A DNA stretch of 64,000 bases from Apostichopus japonicus (lineage: Eukaryota > Echinodermata > Holothuroidea > Aspidochirotida > Stichopodidae), in the NCBI RefSeq assembly GCF_037975245.1, contig NC_092572.1, forward strand, positions 13,582,269 to 13,646,268, given 5' to 3'. Shown in pieces: positions 38,936 through 50,504 of the stretch; the first letter of the stretch is position 1, and every line of letters starts with the position of its first letter. The position numbers were made by a program, and so were the translations under genes. The notes beneath the pieces were generated by a model. That model saw only the letters and a program-made list of their open reading frames with translations, did not search any database and was not told the origin of the DNA.

Positions 38936-39869
38936 TGACTACACACTTAGACAGTTTGGACGCTGTTCATCCTGGAACGTCATTTTCATGCTCACTGTAT
39001 GATGTAATATCTGCTGTTTGCCTTACAAATTCGAATAATTGATATGAGACTAAAATAATGAACTTTTATCTGTTTATTGTGCAATGCCCCACATTCTTTT
39101 ATTTCGAAAGACGCAAAGTTTCAAGTTCATTACACACTAAAAGCTTCGATTCTCTATCTGTCTTCAGTTTAGGGGAATTCTTGGGATGTTCATCCCTATA
39201 GATATCACTAGATGTTGCTAGATATCCATACAGTACAGTGTCCTTGGTATTTTTCGGGCCTGATCTTAGGAAATTGCAAAATCAGGACTAGTCACACTCC
39301 CTGTAGTTCAGTGCACGACCTCCAGATGTCACTAATAAACACAACCCGATCACTTGTTATCGACGAAGTGGTGTGTTGCCGGATTTTGTCAAGGTCTTGG
39401 TACTACGGGCGAAGGTCATTAATTAAGTTTCGTAACTCATCGAAAAGGGATTAGAGGATTGAGGCGTAGGGTTGCAGAGAGAGAGGGGGGGGGGGTCGTT
39501 TTCATACAGTTGGGAACAATCTCAAGAAGTGATGGGTGCGTCCGCCTCCCCCACTCTCCCACCCATGATGCGCCCTTGGATCCACTACATTATATTCGCA
39601 GGAGATGTGCTCAATTCTTCAATCGCATGCGGAATTTATTTTTAGATTCATTGTTCGAGTAACGATACTAGGTTTGGGGTAACAATTAGCATTCAGGTCG
39701 GACTGTATAACATTTTATCTCTTGATGGCAGTGCTGCATCGAACGCCATATGACTAGTGCAGCTCGCATATAGATCCTGGTCTACAACGAAATGCTTTAT
39801 GTTCCCCGACGACTCGGTCGAGTTCGAGACCAGCCACAGTTGGTTTCATAGCAAAATTGTACATACGCG
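38936..39869. other. Intergenic, no gene recognised
   Basis: Contains a purine-rich G run near 39480-39497. Short open frames at 39212-39662 have no family motifs. Confidence 0.5.
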
Positions 39870-40856
39870 TTATGATAGACCATATATAGTATATATATAT
39901 ATATATATCAGCAGATCAGCCACTAACCCAATCAAAACCAAAATCCAGGTTGTGGACTCCACCGAAAAGACGTAACCGCTGTATTGGCCTCTATATCAGC
40001 TCGGTTAGGTCACATCTCGACAAATTTATATGTTCCATCTCCGAGAAGAAGATGCAATCTCGTCCTAACCTCAACAAATTGCAGCACATGGCACTCCAGA
40101 CCGTGAAGAACAATATCGGAATGGTGGTGAAACCAGCTGACAAGGGAGGAGTCATTGTTATACAAGATCGCGACGACTACACTTCGGAGGCACAAGGCAA
40201 CTATGCAACGACACTTTCTACCTGCAACTCAACTCAGACCCAACAATAAACCATCACAACGAACTTAATCGCATAATCTCAACCTTTCCTGAACGGCTCC
40301 GCCAAACCATCGAACATCTCATACCCAAAGCTTCATCACCCGGTTGCTTCTACATACTCCCCAAAATCCAAAAAATGAAGACAATACCTGGATCCTCTGA
40401 GTCGACCGCTACTATGCACACCAATGACAAAGAGATACCACCCGGACACCCTATTGTTTCTGGTAGAGGTACCCTCACTGAGTATATTTCTGGCTTCATC
40501 GATAGCCATCTACAACCAATGATGGGGAACATACCTAGTTTCGTCAAGGATACGACGGATTTTCTTCGGAAACTATCCATCCTACCCACCAGACTCCCGG
40601 CCCAAACCTCACTGGTCACAATCGACGTATCTGCCCTATACACTAATATTCCGCACGATGAGGGGGTGCAGGCATGCTAAAAATACTTATCTGATGGAAA
40701 CCACCACAACGCTGAGGAGTTCGCCCTACTTATAGACATAATCCTCAGAAACAATGTGTTTGCGTTCATGGACAGATTATACATTCAGGCTAAGGGGACA
40801 GCCATGGGGACGAGAAAAGGCCCCAGCGTATGCTAATCTCTTTATGGCTGATTTTT
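39870..40856 (+). pseudogene. Penelope-like retroelement fragment (reverse transcriptase N-terminal half)
   Basis: Readable in three frame pieces. KNNIGMVVKPADKGGVIVIQ is at about 40110-40170. FYILPKIQK, then PGHPIVSGRGTLTEYISGFI, then SLVTIDVSALYTNIPHDEGV, is at 40345-40672. GTAMGTRK, then [12 protein letters not shown], lies near 40795-40856. These are the LPKIHK, PGRPIVSG, LYTNIPH and GTxMGTxxAPxxANL motifs of Penelope-like element RTs. Defects: a frameshift near 40200, a TAA after VQAC at 40678, a one-base shift near 40820. The element ends abruptly in a (TA)n array, so the palm YADD and GIY-YIG parts are missing. Dead fragment. Confidence 0.83.
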
Positions 40857-40857
40857 A

Positions 40858-40930
<73 letters not shown>

Positions 40931-40966
40931 CATATATATATATTAATATATATATATATACATCTT

Positions 40967-40997
<31 letters not shown>

Positions 40998-41040
40998 ATC
41001 TAAATGTATATATATATATGTATATATATATACATATACA

Positions 41041-41100
<60 letters not shown>
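40857..41100. repeat. Interrupted (TA)n array
   Basis: About 240 bp of TA repeat with interspersed TGTA, CATA and TTTA variants. It truncates the Penelope-like fragment on its 3' side. Confidence 0.93.
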
Positions 41101-41118
<18 letters not shown>

Positions 41119-41210
41119 GAGAGATGGAGAGAGAGAGATGTGGAGAGAGAGGTGGGTGGAGATGGAGGGGGGGGGGGAGAGAGGTGGAGAGAGGTGGAGA
41201 GAGAGGAAAT
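41101..41210. repeat. (GA)n-rich purine tract
   Basis: Runs of GAGA interspersed with TGGAGAGA and a G run. Joined directly to the TA array. Confidence 0.9.
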
Positions 41211-41332
41211 ATGGAACTGTCAAAATGGACTGTCGCTCTAAGGGAAGTGTGAGGCGCACGCCTCTTCTGAAATCCTCGATCTGTCACTGGCTACCCTGTG
41301 TATATAATAGGGATCAGCGCTGTAATGATATC

Positions 41333-41480
41333 ACTGTTTCTCTTTCTCTTCCCGGGGTCTTGGCGTCTCCTTTTCTCCTTTGTCTCTATTTCTTCTCTGT
41401 ATTTCCTCTTCCTCCCTCTCCTCCTCCTTTTTTCCCCCTTTTTCGTCTCTCTCTTTTTTCTCTCTTCTTTTTCTTATCCG
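41333..41480. repeat. Polypyrimidine tract
   Basis: About 150 bp of C/T-rich sequence (tctttctcttcccggggtct onwards). Present in lectin copy 1 and absent at the matching place in copy 2. Confidence 0.8.
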
Positions 41481-42127
41481 GGCGCGCGCCCCCATCGCCC
41501 CCTTATTGTAGCTGTTTCGGGAGGTTGTTCATGATACTTATTCCTATCACATAAGTCTATAATGAATATCAGCTTTGTGTCTCCTTTAACTTTGTCGTTC
41601 GCATCATAATTGATTCATTTGGGTATAAATTGTCCATTGATACTGGAGTGGGGATGTGTGAAATCTGCTTCAGTGTCATGTACATATATAACTATCGCTA
41701 GTTTTGAGGAGGGCACACACTCCTTCTTTGACACAGACAAATCATTTACAATACGGATTAATTGGTTTTACATTGATTCAACAATTGATCGACCGCAGAA
41801 GTACACTGTTGACCATTCGCATCAACCAACAACAGAAAAGAAACACTTGCAAAAACATATTCCATATCATATCGAGAGAGTAAACATATACCATTGGCAT
41901 CTTGTTTCATAGCGTGCTATCAATATATCTTGTTTTATTTCCTTTACACAGGAACACCATATACTATGACACAGACAAAATCAATGACAACACGACTATA
42001 TTGGTTTAAGCTCAGCAATTCCTCGACAACAGAGGTACATTTGTGACCATTCCCTTCACCAATAACAGAAAAGAAACACTTGGAAAACATTCATCGCATG
42101 CTTTTAATCAATTTCGTTTTAATTCGT

Positions 42128-44291
42128 TTAGAGAGGAACACCGTATACTTCCACTCCACACAGGGTAAGGAGTTTTCTGTTTCCTGGCAGACGCACTGAT
42201 ACATGCGTCACAGTCTTGTCCAATGTAAACACAATGGGATTGTCAAGTAGTTCCTTGGAACCTATGGTACCTATGATTTCGTTCCTTAGCGGATCAGCTG
42301 CAGTGCCAGCTAAGACTTGAGCCCCAAGAAGTCTCGGACCTACAGATTCCGGAAATTAAATGACATCGATATTGATTCAAAATATAAGCATGATAGAAAT
42401 TGCGAAACGTTTTCAAAATTCCTCTGCTTTGAGGGCAATTAAATGTTTAAAAGAGGCGGGAAAATGCATGTTTGTTGATAAAAACCGATGAACATTAGGA
42501 AGAATTGTGACATGTGCCATATACTACAATCACGTATATTTATGTTACAAGTCAACATTTATAATAATGCGACATTTATTGCGAACGATATTAATTGGTC
42601 ATGTATCAAGTAACTTTCTGTTTGGACTATGGCAGAAACGCACCCGTTTCTGCTATTTGTGAACTTACCCAAATTTCCTTCAACACGGTTATATATGTGG
42701 ATACTTCCCACTTGATAAGATGCACCAAGATCAACAGTCCACCATGGATTAGGTGCCCACACTGTCGTTTGAAAGAAAAGTGGTTATTATTGAAACCGTT
42801 CCATCAAAAATCAGACAATTTAGTGACGTAACAATGCACTAAACTTAAAATCGACAAAAAACAAAACATTTTAATAATTTGTGTTAAATTCAGTATCAAA
42901 TTTGGCAGGTTATAATATTTGTTAATCAAACTTAATACACATAACAAATATATTTTGTTTGCGAATACAGAGAAGCACACTCATAACAGTCACATATACC
43001 TTAACTCACCTTCCCCATGCCAACCCGTCCCTAACGTATCGCTTCTTATCAATGGGGCAAAATTAGTATTCTCCATTAACAGAGAAATGATTTATATGCC
43101 AACTGGTGCAACATTGTTGACATATTTACGGATTAGCATAAGTTCGACACACAGGAAAGGTGACATAAATCGTAAGGTACAGACAGCTCGGTATGTAATG
43201 ACGACTAGAGTATATATGGAACTAGTTCGAACATGAGACGTTGATATGTAACTGGATTGACAAACATATTAGAATACTCTTAATAGGACCGACAACCGAC
43301 TCCAAACTCTGCGGTGGTATATGTAACTACTAACATGTTCCTGTACAGCTTCGAGTTCTCCAATATCCGCTGGTGTTTCCGTTGACAGCATTTTCTGATC
43401 TCCCGTCTTGGTTGTATGTGGAGTGTTGTTTTGTTTTTTTTCCTGCGGCAACTGACAGATATAACAACGTTATTATTTAAGAGATCCTTGATATTATTCC
43501 TAACAAAATATGTTACTTTATATCTAACAAGATATGCTTCTCCTTACAAACAGTCTAACCACCCCACACAATGTGTTGTGGACTGACAAGAGGAGGTTCA
43601 GTGGTGAGGGGACGGGGTGAAACCCCCGGAGCTCGAGTTCAATCATTGAGCCCACTTAAATATGGCAGCTGTAATAATATATAATCATTTTCATAACGTA
43701 TAGTACTTAACTTCTTCACGAAAAGATATATGTGATATACCCGTGCCTGGGCACGACCCCATTGACCTCGACAATACATGCAGTTGGTGTATCAGTATTT
43801 CAATTGTAACATTAGTGAAAAGATGTTGAGCTAGAAATTGGCTCTGAACGTGTCCTTGAGAACGTCTAGTTAATGTGTTAACCTAATAGTCAAGTTATTT
43901 TATAGTGTCATACAATAAGAAACGGATATTTGGAAGTGAATAAAAGAGAATACACAAAACTGTTTGCCCATCAAACGGAATGTCGGATATCTTTGATGAC
44001 TGTGTTAGCAGGCGTAGTAACATGAAAGACATTTCAGAGTGAAATATTTTAACGTTAGCAGCATATTCATAGACATTGCGTTTGAACTTTTAAAAGTGGC
44101 CCAACAACGAAAAAAAAAACAGAAGCAGTGGAGGAGTTAAACTATATCTTATGTACATGTTGCTTGATGACTAAAGAAACGTGAAATAGAAAATTGGTGC
44201 TACTTACCATCATGTGTACATAATGTCATGCTAGTCAATTGGCCATTGTCACACGTTTGTGCTGTAGAACCCGAACAAACAAAATATAGTG

Positions 44292-44361
<70 letters not shown>

Positions 44362-45043
44362 CATATATATATATATAGCATATATATATAAAGTTTCATT
44401 AATCAAATGTCACACTTTTCGGGTGTTATATTTTATACTTTCCATTCCACTGTCTATTCTTGCTGAAGAATGTCACAAGGGGATCAAAAATTCCAGCACA
44501 TTTTATTTTACTGTACTCCTTATTTGTCAACTATGAATCACACCTTTTTCTCTACTGATGCTTTTTTTAGTAGGCTACACTTGGGTTTTCTTTACCATAA
44601 ATATAATATGTTTTGATATAGCATCCAAAATATACCTACAATTATCTCAATATGTTTGAACAAAGGTCACTAATAATTTTACGACCAATATTCAACAGAA
44701 AAATTTGCCAATATTTACCATTCAACCCAAAACGATGGATACAGTACGTATGATTTTGTAGTTATCTATCACTACACACAATGGTAATAAACACACACAC
44801 ACAGTGTCGCTTATATATCCAACTTAACTAAATGAGACTTCATGACAATGCTTTCTTTTTCATATATTAAAACAAATTCTCTCAGCTAACCACAAGAAAA
44901 CTATTTATTCAACATATTCTATGTAAAACATCCTAATTGGACTCTTCTTTGTTACATAACATTAACAGCTTACCGGGTGTTCCGACAACCAGACAAAATA
45001 ATATCACTGCCAACGTTCCGGTATTGATAAGAACCATCATCAT
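42128..45043 (-). CDS. Secreted F-type lectin (fucolectin-like), copy 1
   Basis: Five exons in transcript order: 45043-44974, 44261-44208, 43451-43335, 42761-42669, 42339-42128. All junctions are phase 1; the sum is 546 nt, so 181 residues. Exon 1 is a signal peptide (MMMVLINTGTLAVILFCLVV...). Exon 2 is a short Cys-containing leader (QTCDNGQLTSMTLCTHDG). Exons 3-5 form an F5/8-type C / F-type lectin domain: STYNQDGRSENAVNGNTSGY, SCTGT, NPWWTVDLGASYQVGSIHIY, NRVEG, LLTLCGVEVYG. Family members bind fucose or related sugars outside the cell in innate recognition. However, the His of the usual fucose triad aligns to Trp, and RxD is RVE. Sugar specificity may therefore differ. No stops or frameshifts. 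The donor of exon 3 is the less common GTTAGT, conserved in copy 2. Copy 2 is about 18 kb to the right. Confidence 0.9.
44293..44380. repeat. (TA)n microsatellite in lectin intron 1
   Basis: TA array just upstream (in transcript sense) of the exon 2 acceptor. An array occupies the same place in copy 2 (62459-62528), so it predates the duplication. Confidence 0.93.
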
Positions 45044-47444
45044 TAGCTGCTTTTCCAAATTTCTAGGGACATAATATGTTGGTTAGAAGCAGTAATGTTG
45101 TTGCATTACTAATGCATGTCAAGAATCTCATTTTTCTGAGGAATGCATAACATGATTCTAAGCAATTCTTTATACACTACACTACTACATCAAATATCTA
45201 TAAAGAACAAACTATGAACCAGAAAAAAAATTGATACAAAAGTCTACACTATATAAACAGTAGCCTGGCAAAATTGGTTCCAATCGCCCGTGATTCCAAA
45301 GTTAGAAACGTAATTTTGGAAACTCTCCTAAGTGATACAATTTTGCTCCCATAAAATTGTTATAAAAGGATTTGTTTCAAAGTTGAATAACTCCAAAATG
45401 ACGTGCATAGGAAGATTGCAATTTTCACGAGAAAAAATAAATAAAGAAAGGAATCGTGGATAACTAGGTTAACTAATGAGCAGTGTGAGATACTTAGTCG
45501 TACAAGGCTACATGTTGAAAATCAATGAATAAGACTAACCACAAGTTGAGCCTAATTAAACCAAAGTCAACTCGAAATGCCATTGGAGTGACATGGAAGC
45601 ACATGATAACGAGGAAACATGATCGAGACCAACAATACTAACATTCATGTTACGGTAATGATGATATTTCCTTATTCAAGCGTAGGTTATGGAACATTAA
45701 TGACCGTGAATTTGAAGTGAACCAAATTAAGGAGACCTTCACCGCTGTCGAAGTTGATGGAACGGGTTGACTATCGTTGTGTCAGTAGCATAATTTTCTC
45801 TCATAAATATATCATATCACATACAATGAATATAAATTAAAACATCTTTCCTAATCTTCCACTGTTACAGAATTACAGCAAATACTGGATGCTTTTTTAT
45901 GTAAACAGTGAAATAGTTGCAGTGATGGGACTTGATTTTAGTATGAGGACACAAATTCGTTTGTCCTCCCACCGCATGCCTCCCATAGCTCTTTGTATAT
46001 AGTTTAAAATATGTATGATGGAGGGTAACTCAATAATCTTCCCATGCATAATTTGTTACCAAGATGTTGTATTCATAACCTACATCCCCACTCGAATAAT
46101 GAATTGCAATTAACATAGACTTGTCTGAGCTATGTCTTTGCAGTAGAATACGCGGTACTATGGCTTTGAAAGCTGTCTGGTGGGGAGTCAAATTTCTTGC
46201 CCGGGGGTCACGTTCTTCCTACATTTGTTCAAAACCATCCTTGTAAAGACTACCTTTAATTAGAGAACATGTCACCCCCACCCCTACCCTCGCGTCCATC
46301 CACGAACTTGAGTAGCAAATCAACAACAAGTGTTTCAATTCAAATGACAATCTAAACTCTCAAGATTTTCGATTACAATCGATCCTAAAGGTAGTCCTAC
46401 TTATTATTAACAATAACAAGTCAAAATTAAATATACCTCAAAGTATACTTGCCCCTAATTTCGTTTTTTTTTTCAACCCGTTTACATAGAAAACGGGTTT
46501 CGTGTTTTAAGGTTAGGTTATAGATTCTGGAAACATAACTATCAATGACTATAGACAAAAAGAAAAGCAAGAGTCAGTAGGAATGACGGAATGAGACATG
46601 AAAATTCAATGACAAGATATAATTTTGTTATTTGTATTAAACTGTTAATAACTCGATTATAAGGAGCAGGAAAGTCAGGGTCGTAACAAACTTAAGTCAC
46701 TTAATACATTTTTTGTTTTTTTTAGGTGTTAAGGTTTTCCATTTTCTTTGATGGGAGTACTCTATTCGATTAAGCCCACAAGGGTTTCTTAGTTTACTTC
46801 CTTTCACATATTTACTTATTTGCAGTTATATTGTCTTTTTCACCTTGTATTACTATGTGTTGAAACAATTCAATCAATCAATCAATTAAAATAATACTGA
46901 GGCGTATCTAACGGTGTGTGAATGTTACATGGCGTGTGCAGAATGACATACAATGCACAGAAAATAGTTGTAGATGACTTACCTTGATATGATCAACAGG
47001 TATCTTCAAAAACGACTGTCTGTCTGAAAAGTAACGGATGAGTGTCATTTGTATATGGTTTACGGCATCCCCTTCTGAGTCGTCTTGTCGCCACGTGTAA
47101 GAATAATACTGGTACCTTTTCTAGTTGATAACAGAATTGTAGATAGTGAGGCATAAGATTATAACTTTTAATTAAATTGCCTGCGGAGGTAGAAACTGAG
47201 TTTCCACCTCCGAAGGCAATTTCCCTTTCGATAAACCTCGATGCCAAATATGCCCCCATATTACCCCAGGCACCGTGGTCAAGATTCCCAATGTTGACTA
47301 TAGTCTTAGACCCTATTCCCTCTCTGGTGATTCTATTAATGTTATTTACATTTTCTAATGTGTACTTTGCAAATAGGGCAATCATGCAGGGGAAACAGGC
47401 TCCCGGTTCCGCTTACGTTTTAATAATCATAACAATCTATTCGT
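45044..47444. other. Upstream flank of lectin copy 1 and intergenic DNA
   Basis: 45044-45947 is shared with copy 2. It includes a TATA-like tttatatagtg on the minus strand about 210 bp before the start codon (45250 region; the matching place is about 63300), a possible core promoter. From 45948 to 47444 nothing is recognised with confidence; a 130-codon minus-strand frame at 46993-47385 has no motifs I know. Confidence 0.5.
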
Positions 47445-47661
47445 GATAAGTTTGCAGGATTCCCAGTTTCCGAACATTTCAATCCTTCATATTCATTCTC
47501 TCAAAAACCTGTTATGTATTATAATTGCCTCGAACTTCAAATCAGCTACTGAACGTAAACGTAAGGAAATCGATTGGATCTTTCGTACTAAGTCTCACAT
47601 CACCGACTTCAACAAAGACTTGGGACCCCTTAACAATTATCTGTTCTACAAACATATGTAA
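47445..47661 (+). pseudogene. Retroelement C-terminal remnant (Penelope-like type)
   Basis: One frame reads FPVSEHFNPSYSFSQK, resembling the PVxEHFN..HS stretch near the end of retroelement GIY-YIG regions. Another frame then reads NFKSATERKRKEIDWIFRTK, resembling the terminal R..RE..WI..L block, and ends at a stop at 47659. The two parts are one frameshift apart. The upstream RT is not visible here. Assignment to a Penelope-like element is tentative. Confidence 0.42.
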
Positions 47662-47761
47662 TCCGTTCTTTGTTCCTTAATCCGCTTCCTGTATATTAAG
47701 TCATGGTTTATTTGGTTTTAATTACATCAATCAACTTACACTTATCTAGCGTCATAGCGTC

Positions 47762-49240
<1,479 letters not shown>

Positions 49241-49241
49241 T

Positions 49242-50408
49242 GTGTATTCTATATCATTATATCACCATTTACGAAGAATTTGTTTCACTTTTAAGCGTTT
49301 GACATTCGGCAACGACGCCTATAGGCGTTCGTTCGCCTCACGTTACACTGCGATGGATTCCGCGAAACGCCACAAGATGGGTGAGTTAAAGGAGTGTAGT
49401 GTTAGAGTGTCGGACAGAGGATACGAAGTCAATGATTTGGTGAAGGCAATCATTGGGGATATCGGAAATGACAAGGTATTAAGTTGTGTGAAATCTGGGG
49501 GATATTGGACAATTACTCTACGAAACCGGGAGGATGCAGATTTACTCATAGAAACAGGACTAATAATCAATGGTGGGACTTGCAACGTGTATGGAGTGTC
49601 GAAATCACTTTTAACTGTTAGTGTATTTGGCGTCCCCTCGTTTATTGACGACGAGGAACTCTCCGAGAAACTGCTCGAATTTGGTTGCAAACTCAAAGGA
49701 CAGTGGCACCACAACACATACAAGAAATTCCCCAACATCGAGAATGGAATTCGCTACATACGGTTAGAACTACCCGCAAAATCCAAGGGCCTTCCATACG
49801 CAATAACGGTGAACGATATACATATGATGATAAAGCATAATGGACAAACAAGGGTATGCAATCTCTCTCTAGAAACTGACCACATCATACGGAACTGTCC
49901 CAAATACATATGCCGAGAATGTAACGTACAGGGACATCGGGAAGCTAACTGCCCTAAAGTTAGATGCTATAACTGTAACGATTTTGGACAAAAAAGTTTT
50001 AATTGTCCACAACCCGAAGCTGACGATGACGAAGACACCGACTACAACGATCACCATGGTAACCAACTCATAACAACAAGCAAAGACACGATTACACAGG
50101 CCAGCGTCCAACACGAGGATCAACCAAGAGATGAAGTCATGGACTTATCCCAGACAAAAGATACGGAGCATAACGAAATAACAAAGGAGCGAGACCATAA
50201 CACAACGACACGTAACGAAGGTAACAATGGTAAACAACGAACAACGTCACAAATCCCACGGGCTGCAGAAAGTAAGGCAACTGGAGAAACTAAACCGGCC
50301 AAAGATAAAGCTGCACGAGGTAACAACAAAACCACCAATAATCTCGATCGCAACAACAGAGCCACTGAAATTCCCCAACAGATTAAGCGAACATTGTCCC
50401 TTGGTTAG
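49242..50408 (+). CDS. LINE ORF1, gag-like RNA-binding protein
   Basis: 388 codons without interruption. The second Met (49353, MDSAKRHKMGEL) is the more likely start, since the first 37 residues are unlike ORF1 proteins. An RRM-like region contains LTVSVFGVPSFIDDEELSEK. Three zinc knuckles follow. The first has lost a Cys (CNLS instead of CxxC), the second is intact (CRECNVQGHREANC), and the third has His replaced by Gln (CYNCNDFGQKSFNC). The C-terminal third is low-complexity, rich in Thr, Asn, Glu and Lys. The role in the family is to bind element RNA for retrotransposition. Open but with decayed knuckles, so probably not functional. Confidence 0.85.
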   Translation: MYSISLYHHLRRICFTFKRLTFGNDAYRRSFASRYTAMDSAKRHKMGELKECSVRVSDRGYEVNDLVKAIIGDIGNDKVLSCVKSGGYWTITLRNREDADLLIETGLIINGGTCNVYGVSKSLLTVSVFGVPSFIDDEELSEKLLEFGCKLKGQWHHNTYKKFPNIENGIRYIRLELPAKSKGLPYAITVNDIHMMIKHNGQTRVCNLSLETDHIIRNCPKYICRECNVQGHREANCPKVRCYNCNDFGQKSFNCPQPEADDDEDTDYNDHHGNQLITTSKDTITQASVQHEDQPRDEVMDLSQTKDTEHNEITKERDHNTTTRNEGNNGKQRTTSQIPRAAESKATGETKPAKDKAARGNNKTTNNLDRNNRATEIPQQIKRTLSLG

Positions 50409-50504
50409 GGGGAATTCAGAACTGTTCGACTGAAGAAAAAGACATTCCATCCAAATCTCAGCAAAGGGAGGAATTCCAACCCCAGGATCACTGAAGCGCA
50501 ATAA

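Larger units (their letters stand above)
41222..45947. repeat. Segmental duplication, copy 1 (F-type lectin unit)
   Basis: Matches 59480-64000 in the same orientation across lectin exons, introns and flanks. Landmarks: cacgcctcttctgaaatcct/cacgcctcttccaaagtcct at the left, ttcatgatacttattcctat/ttcatgacagttattcctat, and gggacttgattttagtatga at the right. The offset drifts from about 18.26 kb to 18.04 kb owing to indels such as the pyrimidine-rich block at 41333-41480 and TA arrays. The second copy runs off the window, so the true extent is longer than 4.5 kb. Confidence 0.92.

Noticed and set aside
43269-43451. Frame beginning MPQEKKQ at the lectin exon 3 position (also 61428-61610)
   Set aside because: Wrong reading frame of the lectin exon; the correct frame gives the F5/8C start VAAGK...STYNQDG.
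46993-47385. 130-codon minus-strand frame
   Set aside because: The longest unexplained frame, but no motif is recognised and it may be the antisense of a degraded retroelement. Left as unassigned.
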